From assembly GCA_963970005.1 (NCBI GenBank), contig CAXAMN010021273.1, positions 548,795 to 612,794 on the forward strand: a DNA stretch of 64,000 nucleotides, read 5' to 3'. This document shows, piece after piece, positions 1 to 9,431 of the stretch. The notes beneath the pieces were generated by a model that worked only from the letters and a program-made list of their open reading frames with translations, searched no databases and was not told where the DNA came from. The DNA is from Durusdinium trenchii. Lineage: Eukaryota; Sar; Dinophyceae; Suessiales; Symbiodiniaceae. The position numbers and the translations under genes were made by a program. Position 1 is the first letter of the stretch; every line of letters begins with the position of its first letter.

Positions 1-4
1 TAAT

Positions 5-46
5 TGGTATATATACATATATTCCATCCATGGAGTGTTTGGGTAT
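5..46 (-). mobile_element. Family E element, partial copy
   Basis: Read on the minus strand, this begins with the family E end (ACCCAAACACTCCATGGATG) and runs into an AT-rich tail. It is cut by the window edge or is a solo end. Compare the fuller copies at 17433-17537 and 59476-59580. Confidence 0.35.
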
Positions 47-182
47 CGTTCGGACGTCTCCTCGACCCGATCCCCAGGCACTTTGGTGGGACTCTCCCAT
101 CGTCCGGGGCTCCAGACCGAATCAACTGGTCAAACTGGATTGAAGACTCCACCGGCGTGCTTGTACTGGTTGTACAGGTGAA

Positions 183-364
183 GAAAATTGTCATAATTGT
201 CATCATCATCGTCGTCGTTGTCGTCGTCGTCGTCCTCGTCCTCGTCCTCGTCGTCGTCCTCCTCATCATCATAATCATAATCATGATTATCATCATCATC
301 ATCGTCGTCGTCGTCGTCGTCATCATCATCATCATCATTGTCGTCATCATCATCATCATCATTT
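183..364 (+). repeat. Trinucleotide microsatellite (ATC/GTC)n
   Basis: About 180 bp consist almost entirely of ATC and GTC triplets, with short CTC and ATA interruptions. Blocks of GTC alternate with blocks of ATC, suggesting an old array altered by transitions. The open frames through it are only poly-Ile/Val or poly-Asp translations, not a gene. Confidence 0.9.
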
Positions 365-570
365 ACAATCGTCCTAGAGTATATAAATATATATTATATA
401 TAAATATGACTCAACCAATCCAACAACATATAAACACATGACATGGCATGACCAAGTTCCTATGGTTTGGATGTTCCATGAATTTCATTGATTTTGTCCA
501 TAAATTTCCCATATTCTATCCACTCCAGGATGACCTATAGACCAGTGAACATGCGGAGCTTGTATAGCTC

Positions 571-1131
571 TTGTGTTGTTGGTCTACCCTTTGGTTGGGG
601 TTCTCCCTACTAAACATATCACACCCATTTGACCTGGACTCTGGGTGTTTGTTCGAAGGAAGACCGACCTTCGAACTGGTATCAGAGCTGGAATCTGTAG
701 GGTTGATTTTGATGGACCACAGATGGGAACCATCAGATGGGATCTGTGGTGCATCAGATGGGAACCGAGTGAACCGACTAATTCAGAATTGTCTTGCACA
801 AGTGAGGCAAGTGAGAGACAGTGAGACCAACTCAGAGTCGCTTTTCTTTGAGGTCCGTTTCCTGAAAGCCATGGCCACCAACGAGGTGCGTGCGGGCTGT
901 GGAAGACCACACGAGAACGAGAGAAGCGCGCAAAAGAGTGGGAATTCACGCGGCTGGAGGATGTTGGAAGCAACTGACAAAATACACTGGTTTCAGAAAA
1001 GATGGCACAAACCCAAAGATGTCCTTGATGTTGGGGTCCATATAAATCACCTTTTCGGGGATTGTGCCATTTACTCTGAAACCACTGCTAAGTGGTTGCT
1101 TGGGCCTGGTCATTTCCGCACTGATGCCTAA
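571..1131 (+). CDS. Uncertain ORF over a possible LTR-retroelement primer-binding site
   Basis: This is a 186-codon open frame with no recognised domain; its first codon is not ATG. The part after the in-frame ATG at 709 is rich in charged residues and contains a run with several Trp and Lys (WFQKRWHKPK). A 12-base match to the initiator-Met tRNA primer-binding motif lies just upstream, at 677-688, so this could be the start of a degraded gag region. I see no zinc knuckle or protease signature. A reverse-strand frame is also open over 584-973, so direction is uncertain. Confidence 0.2.
   Translation: MCCWSTLWLGFSLLNISHPFDLDSGCLFEGRPTFELVSELESVGLILMDHRWEPSDGICGASDGNRVNRLIQNCLAQVRQVRDSETNSESLFFEVRFLKAMATNEVRAGCGRPHENERSAQKSGNSRGWRMLEATDKIHWFQKRWHKPKDVLDVGVHINHLFGDCAIYSETTAKWLLGPGHFRTDA
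677..688 (+). other. Putative tRNA-iMet primer-binding site
   Basis: The 12 bases TGGTATCAGAGC equal the classic primer-binding site of Copia-type LTR retrotransposons, complementary to the 3' end of initiator tRNA-Met. A true site should follow the 3' end of a 5' LTR ending in CA; here the preceding bases are GAAC. No second LTR is visible, so this is either a relic or chance. Confidence 0.35.
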
Positions 1132-1330
1132 ACTCGCCCGCAGGACGGCCCGGTCCCAACAGATGTGCTAAAACGATGAAACACAATCCCGTTTAAAATG
1201 TCCTCTATGGAATCATTTCGTAATAGCAATTTCAAAGGGGATGAAACACATGTATATGATTGAATCAATAACTCCTTTTGCCACCTTTGGAAGGGTGCAG
1301 ACTTACCTGCGAATTTCTTCTGTCTTTAGC

Positions 1331-1445
1331 CACCCTAAGGCTAAGAATCTGGACCCGAACCAACGGGAAGGCTTTGGTTCGGGTCTGGACCCCCACTATA
1401 GAGAGCTGGACCCTGGTCGTGGAGGGCCCAAGGATTCTTAGGGTA
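1331..1445. mobile_element. Family F inverted-repeat element, copy 1
   Basis: The ends are ACCCTAAGGCTAAGAATC and GATTCTTAGGGTA, imperfect inverted repeats. The interior has a hairpin built on GGACCCGAACC / GGTTCGGGTC. It closely resembles the copy at 17968-18081. Confidence 0.7.
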
Positions 1446-1685
1446 GATTGAATTGTCCTTCACAAATTGTTGTGCAAACAGTATAGAGCAGTAGAGTTGG
1501 CCCACCTGCTTGAATGTGTCTGAATCTGGAGATCTTTCCAGGTCTACCCTTTTCCCGACACCCTGGTCGTTGTCTCACATGTATATGAATGAAACCTTCA
1601 CTTCGACGCTTCAGGGTAGAAGAAATGGACCCCATCCAACATCTGGTGTCATCTGGTCACCTTCAACGAAACATCTGGTTCCACC

Positions 1686-2036
1686 ATGTTCCACCTCCGT
1701 CCCCGTCCCCGTCCTTCGGCTCCACTGCGACCTGACTCCCCCGGTCCCGGGGAACCCGCACCGGTCGTCGGCGAAGCGCCGGTCCCGTGCCACCTGCGAG
1801 GACCGAGCGACACGTCCCGGGCCGTAGGACGGACGTGTCCTTGTTGCTTCGTCCAGCTATTGGTGCCCATTCGTGGTGCCTCTTCCGGTCCACAGCCCAT
1901 TCACCGCCACCCGCGGAGCGGGCGCGAGGTGTTCACAAGCGTGATCATGTGCTTCATCGCTGCCAATGCCTGGCACCCAAACCGATGCCGAGCGAGTGGG
2001 GGAGCGGAGCGGAGCGAGAAGTTGGAGCGTTTCTGA
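1686..2036 (+). CDS. GC-rich ORF, strand uncertain
   Basis: This 116-codon frame opens with ATG (MFHLRPRPRP) and is rich in Pro, Arg and Gly. Open frames also run on the minus strand (1649-1900 and 1663-1893), so the whole 1620-2036 segment could be an exon in either direction or simply GC-rich, stop-poor DNA. No domain is recognised. Confidence 0.2.
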   Translation: MFHLRPRPRPSAPLRPDSPGPGEPAPVVGEAPVPCHLRGPSDTSRAVGRTCPCCFVQLLVPIRGASSGPQPIHRHPRSGREVFTSVIMCFIAANAWHPNRCRASGGAERSEKLERF

Positions 2037-2248
2037 AAGGTGTGAAGACGGAAGGAATACAAACATGCTCATGACATCCGTTTGTGATTATATTAGGAAT
2101 AGAAGCCCAGAGAAGCCCTACTATACTCTCTATGTTTGGCCGAGACTTGTGAATGTACTCATACCAAAGGACTGGGTCCCTATGTAGGGTGCGATGGGTT
2201 TAGTGAACTTCATAGACATTTGTGCTTGACCGGCGACTGGCCAGTCCC

Positions 2249-2542
2249 ATGGCCAGTTTCAACCCGGATGAAGGTCTGTCAAGCTTCTTGACGAGCATGG
2301 AGCTCCTCGTTTGTGTAAATCAAAACGCATCTGATTTCCATTTTCGTCACTTCGTCTGGGTTGGCAGATTGTTAGTCAGGTCATTGTGTGTTATATTGAA
2401 TAGTGGTTTCCTCATGTTTCCTCAGGGTGCGGGTTGGTTGCGGAGTCCCACGCACAAGGCCTGGCCAAAATATGTATGCAATATCAATTTCGACACGTTT
2501 GCGCGTGTTCAGAATGCCAGCGTCAGCCTCAAGATGTCCTAA
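2249..2542 (+). CDS. Hypothetical protein, 97 aa
   Basis: I start at the ATG at 2249, which has a favourable CCCATGG context and begins MASFNPDEGLSSFLTSMELL. The product has a hydrophobic, aromatic-rich middle (HFRHFVWVGRLLVRSLCVIL) that may be a single membrane segment, and a polar C-terminus ending NASVSLKMS. The frame is open upstream to 2222. I do not recognise the family. It could be a single-exon gene or one exon of a longer gene. Confidence 0.35.
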   Translation: MASFNPDEGLSSFLTSMELLVCVNQNASDFHFRHFVWVGRLLVRSLCVILNSGFLMFPQGAGWLRSPTHKAWPKYVCNINFDTFARVQNASVSLKMS

Positions 2543-2907
2543 GAACAAGAAAACAAGCATACTGGGCCTTTAGGGTCAGCAAGCATCGCCGAACATGTAA
2601 CAGCATGTATGATTATGGCCATATCAACTAATTACTTTGTTTTCATCGTTACTTGACACAGCAAATTGCTAACTGCATATGTTTGGTCTCGGGCGTCTCC
2701 CCTGTCAGGAGGCCTTGATTGGCCGTCGGACAGTTGCAACACGTTGACTCAGAGACAGCATACCTAACTTGGTGGGGAATGCCTGTGGATGGTGGAACAT
2801 ATACCTGATCAAAGCATCGTTGCATGGTGAATCATTTCCAATATAGATAATGTTATGTGTAAGGCATGTCGAACTAAATGTAGACATCTAGTAATTAATA
2901 CCAACAC

Positions 2908-2950
2908 CATCGCTACTAGGAGCAAGGACGCTACTAGGGGCGCCCCAGAA
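2908..2950. repeat. Family G (CTAGTAGC-type) repeat, copy 1
   Basis: This is a short copy containing CGCTACTAGGAGCAAGGACG and GCTACTAGG. Longer relatives lie at 37093-37210 and 49337-49433. Confidence 0.5.
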
Positions 2951-3258
2951 ACTATTTGAGGGGGATCCGGATCGTCACCTCGTTGTTTGTCGCAGTGTAG
3001 TGAGTAATGTCCATGACCTGCTACTCCACTCAGAACTAACTCGTAACCAGTTGGTGACTTGTCGTTTCAAGTGGCTATGCATGCCTTAAGTGAAAAGAGG
3101 CAGGCATTGGACAAATCAAAGGTGGAGGAAGTAAGGCGCGGAGCCATGAGAGCTGGAGCATTTGGTCAGATTGAAGCCAAGAAGAACAGAAAGCAACTAA
3201 AGCCAAGACTTCCTTTCAAGCCTCCGGCTAAGCCATCTCCCATCACGAACCTTCGCCG

Positions 3259-3426
3259 ATGGCGCTCACCACGGCCGTCGTGGCCCATGCCACCCGCGCT
3301 GCCCACGGCGCGGCGTCGACGGCGCGCAGCCGTGCTGGGTTCAGCAACGACGAGTCAGAGGATGAGTTCCTGGCCTATCGAGTGCATACGCAGAACCTTG
3401 AGCTGAGCTATTTGAGGGTGTCTTGA
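3259..3426 (+). CDS. Exon candidate, acidic tail (55 codons)
   Basis: The frame opens with ATG (MALTTAVVAHATRAAHGAAS) and ends with an acidic segment (GFSNDESEDEFLAYRVHTQN) before TGA. It overlaps the next open frame (3402-3542), which continues in a coding-like way. The pair looks like one reading frame broken by a shift near 3400, or two exon ends. An upstream Lys/Arg-rich frame runs from 3059. No family is recognised. Confidence 0.3.
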   Translation: MALTTAVVAHATRAAHGAASTARSRAGFSNDESEDEFLAYRVHTQNLELSYLRVS

Positions 3427-3542
3427 GGGTAGTTTTTGTTCCTTTAAAGGGTGGTAAGATGATTGTAAGAGGTTTTGAGGTTGATGCATTGTTGGATGTG
3501 AAGAGACAGATCGATCTCATCCCAAAAAGAGCACTCGGATGA
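3402..3542 (+). CDS. Exon candidate following 3259-3426
   Basis: The frame is open from just after a stop at 3399 to TGA at 3540-3542. It reads like protein: ELFEGVLRVVFVPLKGGKMI, then a mixed hydrophobic/charged stretch (FEVDALLDVKRQIDLIP). The join to the preceding frame needs a one-base shift or a very short intron. The segment from 3565 to 3825 is open on both strands and I could not assign it. Confidence 0.3.
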   Translation, partial: AELFEGVLRVVFVPLKGGKMIVRGFEVDALLDVKRQIDLIPKRALG

Positions 3543-3899
3543 CCTGATTTTTGCCCAACCTTGCTTGGCATCAACTCGGATGTCAATGAACATCCCACCA
3601 TGCAAGTTCCCACTAGAACCAGGCTTTTTTGGGAACCCGGTGGTCATTTCCTTCATGCCTAGATGGGTTTTGTTTCGTCTACCTTCGGAACTTGCTCCGG
3701 GCTGGCTCTTCCAGGATCCAGTGGGCCCGGTCTCGTTCACTCAGATCAAGCATGGGGGACGAACGCGGGGGGGACGAACGCAGGGGGTGGTTCAGGACAT
3801 GTGGAGACGAGAGACTCGCAATTAGGGATTTTTGTTGGGGTGCGGGGAGCTGGTCAAGTAGCCAAAGGTTCACTGTTTTCTTTTCTTTTCTGACACCAG

Positions 3900-4203
3900 C
3901 GACCTCCATGAACTGGCCCAGCAAATTCCCAGGAAGCCCTTCGACACTACGCTGTGCGCCACCACTTGCGGTGGGCTGGTGGTGATCTTCACTGGTTTGG
4001 CCTTCCTCATTGCCGCCATCGCCAACTCCCGCATTGAGAATGCGGCTTAGCTCAGCTTTAACAAGCTTGACTACAAGCTTTGTCCCATGTATATTGTCAT
4101 AGCCTCTGGGATGTTCACAGGGGAGGTGTATCACGTTCGGACCCAGGCAGCCGAGAGCAGAGAGAGCGGAGTCGACTCAGAGTCTACCCTGCCTTTCCAG
4201 TGA
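3900..4203 (+). CDS. Exon candidate with transmembrane helix and in-frame TAG
   Basis: A strong 3' splice-site pattern precedes this exon: a pyrimidine run at about 3876-3892 followed by CACCAG ending at 3899. The frame then reads DLHELAQQIPRKPFDTTLC, then a hydrophobic helix of about 21 residues (GGLVVIFTGLAFLIAAIANS). It meets TAG at 4048-4050 and continues coding-like in the same frame (LSFNKLDYKLCPMYIVIASG, then EVYHVRTQAAES) to TGA at 4201. The topology, Cys-Gly-Gly then one helix, recalls N-terminal segments of ER-Golgi cargo receptors, but that is weak. The TAG may be a nonsense mutation, an intron edge, or a true end. Confidence 0.45.
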
Positions 4204-4474
4204 AGAAACTGCCTGCCAGGAATCAAGCACACTCCAAGTGTAGCCGCGTAGCCCCCAACAAGAGGTCTTATAGAAGTAATTCCGGGTGTCCATGGACTCC
4301 GACCATGCATTGTGGGAGTCTTTTTGCGGGACAGGGCAGATGGTTGGTGTGACCACACTGGAGCAGTAGGTCTTCGGACACTGATTCCGATTCCTTTGGA
4401 GTTTCAGGAGTGGATCGCCCTGGCCAAATAGGTCACGTCTCCACCAGTTGGAACTGAACGAGATGGTCCATCCA

Positions 4475-4569
4475 TACCAGGACCATCCTGTTTGGGTGTC
4501 CTGGCTGGACTACCCAACTAACAATGCTTAGGGATCTCCGAACAGGACACCCATTGGATGGTCCAGGTA
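4475..4569. mobile_element. Family A element, copy 1
   Basis: The ends are TACCAGGACCATCCTGTTTG and CCATTGGATGGTCCAGGTA. The element is about 95 bp and starts and ends with TA, fitting a TA target-site duplication. The centre holds a CTGGCTGGACTACCCAAC motif shared with the copy at 18527-18663. Confidence 0.8.
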
Positions 4570-5258
4570 CTCTAGAAGAGTTTTTCTTGTGACATTGACA
4601 TGGTGACATGGGGCTTATCAATCATGCGACCAGTCTGTCCTTACTTATTGTTTTCTCAGTCCAATGTTCCATGGGTTTTGGTCAAGACTACAGACTCCTG
4701 ATCTCATCGTAGCTTGTTTATATATTTCCCATTTAGTGTTGCTTTTGACTCCAGACCTTGCAGGGAACAAACATTGTCCGCCAGTAGCTATAGTATAGAA
4801 GTTGGTTTGCGCAGATCAAGGCTAAGGGATAACATGTTACAACTAGTTCCAGAAGATCCATGTAAGTAAAAGGAGGCTACATCCACCACCCAAAAACACC
4901 AAATGTAGGCAATATGTTCTTACATGGATCATTTGGGATATATAAACAGTGAAGCTAGTAGTGAAGCTATTAAGTTAAGCTATGAGGTCTTAAAGCACTG
5001 ATCTTCAGATCCAGTTCTTCCTTCGACTCTCCGGATCCATCGACTCGGTTCGGACCGATGGAGACAGAATGGACCTGACCACATGGCCGAGCGCGAACGA
5101 CGCGGTTTTTGGAACGCGAAGGAAGAACGGCAAACAGGACAGAACGCGACGGCGACGGCCTGGTTTTGCGATGTTTTGTGTATATCAGGTGATGTGTGGA
5201 TTTTCCCTATAGGGGTGAGTGAATCCCTTCTGAAGATTCTTTTTCCCGGCTCCTTCAG

Positions 5259-5672
5259 CAAATCCGAGATCAGGTGGAGGATTATTCTCATGATGTGCGC
5301 GAATGGCAAGAGTATGATCGACCCTTGCTGCAAGAGACGACCATCAACATGTCGGCTGCTCGGCGCTCAGCTCAAACGATGGTAGAAGACGGGGGAAGAA
5401 GCACTTCCTTCACAATGCGTTTCTCCGTCACCTCCCGTGTTCACACAAAGCAACAAATACCATTTGTGTCAGCAGAGCTTTCTGACGGTCATCAGCGCAG
5501 CTTTCGCAAAGACAATTCTGTGTGGTTCCTATGCATCGGATTCAACATAATGTTGTCCCAACCAGACCAGGTTGTTTCGAAAGACCAGACTGCCCGCACT
5601 GCCTGTTCGAAAGACAGATATCTGTGGCATTCTGTGGGGGTAAGGATTGAAATTTTGAACCAGAGAGGGTGA
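5259..5672 (+). CDS. Exon candidate, charged N-terminal part
   Basis: The frame starts right after an acceptor (TTTTTCCCGGCTCCTTCAG, ending 5258) and stays open for 138 codons to TGA. The first 50 residues are convincing protein: QIRDQVEDYSHDVREWQEYD, then RPLLQETTINMSAARRSAQT. This is probably helical and polar. The later part is less typical and a donor may lie earlier, for example before GTTGTTTCG at about 5571. No domain is recognised. Confidence 0.45.
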   Translation, partial: QIRDQVEDYSHDVREWQEYDRPLLQETTINMSAARRSAQTMVEDGGRSTSFTMRFSVTSRVHTKQQIPFVSAELSDGHQRSFRKDNSVWFLCIGFNIMLSQPDQVVSKDQTARTACSKDRYLWHSVGVRIEILNQRG

Positions 5673-5978
5673 TTCATGCTGACATGGTTTTCAGCATGAC
5701 TTTCTCCAAGCTTTTGGGGAGTGTCAACAGATCCTGGCAGTACAAGCGTTTTGATTGCCGTAACTTGGCAGGTGTTTTTCAATGTTTTTCAATCAACAGA
5801 TATTGATGTTGACCCAGCCTTCTTTGCTGAGAGGTATCCTTTTCTTGGATTTTGATTGAATTGGAGGTAGGCTTGGCCGAGCTCCCTTGGGGCACCATCA
5901 TGGGGTCCCAAAGAGTCTCAGAGAGTTCAACAGGCAAGGCAATACAACGTGATACAGGCGATTAAAGTCAGTTGATGG

Positions 5979-6572
5979 GTGAGTTGTTACTCTTTAGCGG
6001 AGTCGACGACCACCGTCCTGCTGTCAAAGTGCACCAACATTGGAGCTGCTGTACTTGTTATGCTTATGCTGTCAAAATTAACTCATGATGAGTCGTGCTT
6101 TTGTATGCTTTTGTTATGGTCGGAAACCTCTATATATATAATATATGAAAGGGAAGAAAGACAAAATGCCTCCATTGTTGCAGTTCAAACACTGCTAGTA
6201 CTACTAATCTTCCAAGGGACCCTGGACCCTTCCGAGTTGTTGGGTCCAACGAGACCGGACTTTGGCTTGTTGGGTCCAGGCACAACGGCTGAATCAGATG
6301 GGTTGGCTGGACTGTTGGAATCAGAGGTCGAAAACATGGATCCACTGAAAATTTATACAGAAAATAGCTGGACCATCCTGTTTGGGTGTCAAACAAACCG
6401 TAGTAGTGTAGGGGATAGTCCAGCCACACCCAGACAGGATGGTCCCGGTATATCAATCAATATCAATATCAATCAATATATGATTCTCCAAATAATGAAG
6501 GCAGACAGATGGATTCCAGTCCCTCTCAAACGCCCTAGGTGGACTCAGGTGGACCTGCCTTCTCTGCCTTAG
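5979..6572 (+). CDS. Hypothetical ORF ending in a family A element
   Basis: This 197-codon open frame has no ATG start. The convincing part is about 6178-6372, with LLVLLIFQGTLDPSELLGPT then a Gly/Leu-rich repeat in which TTGTTGGGTCCA occurs twice, and an acidic run (GLLESEVENMDPLKIYTENS). The frame then runs through the element at 6365-6450, so its C-terminus is element sequence. No family is recognised. Confidence 0.3.
   Translation: MSCYSLAESTTTVLLSKCTNIGAAVLVMLMLSKLTHDESCFCMLLLWSETSIYIIYEREERQNASIVAVQTLLVLLIFQGTLDPSELLGPTRPDFGLLGPGTTAESDGLAGLLESEVENMDPLKIYTENSWTILFGCQTNRSSVGDSPATPRQDGPGISINININQYMILQIMKADRWIPVPLKRPRWTQVDLPSLP
6365..6450. mobile_element. Family A element, copy 2
   Basis: The ends are TAGCTGGACCATCCTGTTTG and AGACAGGATGGTCCCGGTA. 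It is an 86-bp copy flanked by TA at both ends and inserted in an open frame. Confidence 0.75.
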
Positions 6573-6626
6573 CCTTAGGTGGACCTGCCAAGTTGGCGTG
6601 GCTCGGGAAGGTTCACGGGTGAGCTG

Positions 6627-6770
6627 ATGTCCTCAAGCGAGGAAGGTTGGGAGTTTCACGACACGGAGGACATGGAGGGCTTGGAGCAGTACCAACCTTT
6701 GAAGAAGGTCATCGAGCTGGAAATCCCTTGCCTCTATCCCAACTGCTCCATGGTCGCTCGGCCCGCCTGA
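6627..6770 (+). CDS. Small acidic ORF / exon candidate (47 aa)
   Basis: This ATG frame begins MSSSEEGWEFHDTEDMEGLE, continues into a Lys/Ile/Glu-rich stretch (PLKKVIELEIPCLYPNC) and ends with TGA. It is open upstream to 6579, behind a possible acceptor (CCTTAG ending 6578). The direct repeat AGGTGGACCTGCC lies just upstream. Composition is coding-like, but no domain is recognised. Confidence 0.35.
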   Translation: MSSSEEGWEFHDTEDMEGLEQYQPLKKVIELEIPCLYPNCSMVARPA

Positions 6771-7327
6771 CGTGGGCAGGGCAGGGCAGAAACACTGGTC
6801 CGCTGGCCCGGTCCAACACCAGGCAGGTGAACCGCTCGGTCTCCTGGTGTCATGACCCAGATCCAAATATATCCAGATGGATGGGCTCCACCGAAATCGG
6901 TAGGCCTGCATAGCTTGTTCAGGCCTGGCCGTCACCCCCAAAGATGGTTGGGAAGCACTGGACCAGACCCAGTGAGAAACCGTCAGAAACCGCTGGACAG
7001 CGATGTGTCCGCGTCCAACTACATGAGACCTATATTGCAACAGGGGAAAGGCTGAATGCATTTCGACCATTAAAACGGGTGTCCTGAGTAGTTGGACACT
7101 GATTGGATTGGATGGCCGGGTACCTTCTGAGATGGTGCTTGGAGCAATTCCAGGAGGTTTGTGGATCGGGAAGGGCTTGCAAAGGAGGATAGTTTTCAGA
7201 GCAGAGGTGGGAATGAAGTACTTATAGCCAGATGTTTATGTTCATTCCCCTGTAAAAATGGTGGATGTCAGTGGGAGTGGTTTTCGTTCTCTGCAAGAGT
7301 ATAGACCTTCTAATGCAGGAAATGTAG

Positions 7328-7648
7328 GTGCATGCTGAAGATAAGGCTACTTTTAGTGATATTTTACTGTATATCATACTTGCCTACAAGGCGAGCTTCT
7401 CACACTTCAAATCGCTTGAATGCGCTAGGAGGCACAGAGACACGATGGAAACGCCGACCCTAAGACAGACAAGACCATGCCGGTTCTGTCCTGCTGCCAT
7501 GTGCTGCCTGCATTTCTTAAAAGGATGCAAAGGGATTCATGCGGTCATGATAGTCCCTAATTCTCATTCTGCAGTGTTCTTTGCCTTCCTAGGTGAGGGC
7601 CCAAACCTGCTAAAGTCACCAACCAGTAACTTAACAATGCTGATATGA
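7328..7648 (+). CDS. CCCH-type zinc-finger-like ORF
   Basis: This 106-codon frame opens with GTG, so the true start may be an upstream exon. After a hydrophobic N-terminal part (FSDILLYIILAYKASFSHFK) comes TRPCRFCPAAMCCLHFLKGC followed by KGIH. This gives C-X8-C-X6-C-X3-H, one residue off the usual C-X8-C-X5-C-X3-H CCCH finger that binds RNA. CCCH proteins are numerous in dinoflagellates. The spacing difference and lack of a second finger keep confidence modest. The next open frame, 7650-8036, may belong to the same locus. Confidence 0.35.
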   Translation: MHAEDKATFSDILLYIILAYKASFSHFKSLECARRHRDTMETPTLRQTRPCRFCPAAMCCLHFLKGCKGIHAVMIVPNSHSAVFFAFLGEGPNLLKSPTSNLTMLI

Positions 7649-7649
7649 C

Positions 7650-8036
7650 ATGACTGAGTTCGACTGGATCGCCCACCCCAGTGGATGCCGCCATTTGTCC
7701 AGAAGACCATTTGTTCCAGCCGCGAGCTCGATGCTTCAGGTCGAGCTCAATGCCGCTCACAGCCTTCAGGAAAGAGAGGACTGGGTCATGGGTCATGAGC
7801 CATTGACATGGGTGATGAGTCACGGGTCTCACAGCCTTCACAGCCTTCAGCCGAGGACTGGGTCTCCCAAATCTTGCCACCATGGCCAGATGCGCCCAGA
7901 GCCTCCTTCCACTTTCAAGCCAGAGGCCGGGCCTCCCACCGAGGAAGCCGAGCAAGCCTCCTTTTTTCCGAGAGGACGTGCGAATGATTGTTGGGTGACG
8001 TTGTTGTTTCAGGGTCTTCCCCGTTTCACAGTATAG
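7650..8036 (+). CDS. Hypothetical ORF, 128 aa
   Basis: The frame opens with ATG (MTEFDWIAHPSGCRHLSRRP) and ends TAG. The middle is low complexity from short direct repeats (CTCACAGCCTTCA, GACTGGGTC). The tail is acidic and Pro-rich (MRPEPPSTFKPEAGPPTEEA), then hydrophobic. It starts two bases after the stop of the preceding frame. No domain is recognised. A further coding-like frame begins at 8037 (VEAIAALLADVSTSLAFRSF) behind a TATAG that could be an acceptor. Confidence 0.3.
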   Translation: MTEFDWIAHPSGCRHLSRRPFVPAASSMLQVELNAAHSLQEREDWVMGHEPLTWVMSHGSHSLHSLQPRTGSPKSCHHGQMRPEPPSTFKPEAGPPTEEAEQASFFPRGRANDCWVTLLFQGLPRFTV

Positions 8037-8886
8037 GTGGAAGCCATAGCGGCGCTACTAGCGGATGTGTCCACATCGTTGGCATTCCGTTCATTCATTC
8101 TTGGGAGGAAACGGATCGAAACGTCAATATCGACCGGTGTTTACGTGATGCTTTGTACCATACATCGATTAACCTCAGGGCCCACTGGCTCGGTCCAAGG
8201 CATCGATCCAGTCCACTTCGTTCGTCCGGTGGTTTGGAGGGACGCCCGGTGACGGAGGGACGGGACCGGAGAGCTGAGCTGAGACGGATCGCTATGTGGG
8301 AGTGCGGTGGAGGGGGGGAGTGCGCCATGCGAGGGTAAGGGAGAGGGGACGAAGGGTGAAAACGGAAGGACAGACTCCTGAGGACTCCTGATTCACAAAC
8401 TGAATGTACTTCAGAGATCTTTTTCAAGCATCAGTGGTCGTTTTGGAGTGGTTGCCCACAAAATGGCAATCTCAGATGCTTTGCCAGTCTTGAGAACTAT
8501 CAGGAGGGAAAAATGCTACATCCTCCTCAGCACTGTGAAGTAGACATCCAACCGACCCAGTAACCCACTATGACATACTATGACTTTGACCAGTTCTTTT
8601 CAGCACCTCAAACGAGTTCTTTGGCCGCCACCCACCCAATTTCGATCACGCTCGCCACTTGTGGCGAAGACAGCTCGTCGCCCCTCCAGGTGGCGGAAAG
8701 CACTCCACCTTTGCCACTCCAGAGATCCCCTTGCTCTTCGACCTCCCCACGGCCTTCCAGACGCCTCAACCACGGCCGCTCCGAAGAAAGACGGTGTACA
8801 CCGAGGGAGAAACCTCGGGTTCCAACGGTGCGGAGTGTGGTTTCGGTAGGCACACACCTCAGTGACATCCCAGTGACCATCTCTAA

Positions 8887-9010
8887 CTCTATAGAGATCC
8901 GTTTTCCTACCGAACCTCAGAAGGTATATACTTGGACTCTCCTTGGCACCAACATAACAGTGTCTCCAATTAAATACCTTCTGAGAAGGTACGACTGGAT
9001 CCCTATAGGG
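8887..9010. mobile_element. Family B element, copy 1
   Basis: The outer arms are CTATAGAGATCC and GGATCCCTATAGGG, and the inner arms CTCAGAAGGTATA and ATACCTTCTGAG. The centre TAACAGTGTCTCCAAT is shared with the copy at 57342-57448, so the two form a subfamily. Confidence 0.75.
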
Positions 9011-9171
9011 TTAGATCATGGGTGTGGGAGACCTATATAAATAGGGAGACGACCTAAACTCTGGTCGACCCACTGGAATCAAGGAATTAGACCAAAACTA
9101 TTGGTTGGAGGTCTCCCCAATAGAAAACGCCCAACGCCATATGTTTCAAGGGCCTGAGAGCCAAGCCCAAC

Positions 9172-9267
9172 ATACCAGCTGCTTCCAACGGGTCGCCGTC
9201 CGCCGGACAGTCGGAATAGCCCTATAGGGCTACTTAATCCTGGTCTCCAGACAGGGCACCCCGACAG
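9172..9267. mobile_element. Family A-like element, degenerate copy
   Basis: The left end CCAGCTGCTTCCAACGGGTC and the segment TCTCCAGACAGGGCACCCC match the element at 28280-28364, but the right arm is lost. It holds a small palindrome, GCCCTATAGGGC. Confidence 0.5.
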
Positions 9268-9431
9268 CAAAGCAGGTAAAGATATTCCAGTGAGCAAAGC
9301 AGTAGGTTGTTTAGAGAGGTGAGAGTCTTCTTCGTCCCATCGAGGGGCCGTGTGACAGGGGAACCCCTAGACGTTCCTCCGTTCGGCATCCCGATATTAT
9401 GGACCTGCTGATTTCGAACGCCCACCTGTGA

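Noticed and set aside
4..441. 145-codon ORF rich in Ile and Val
   Set aside because: It is the translation of the ATC/GTC microsatellite; no gene-like sequence lies outside the repeat.
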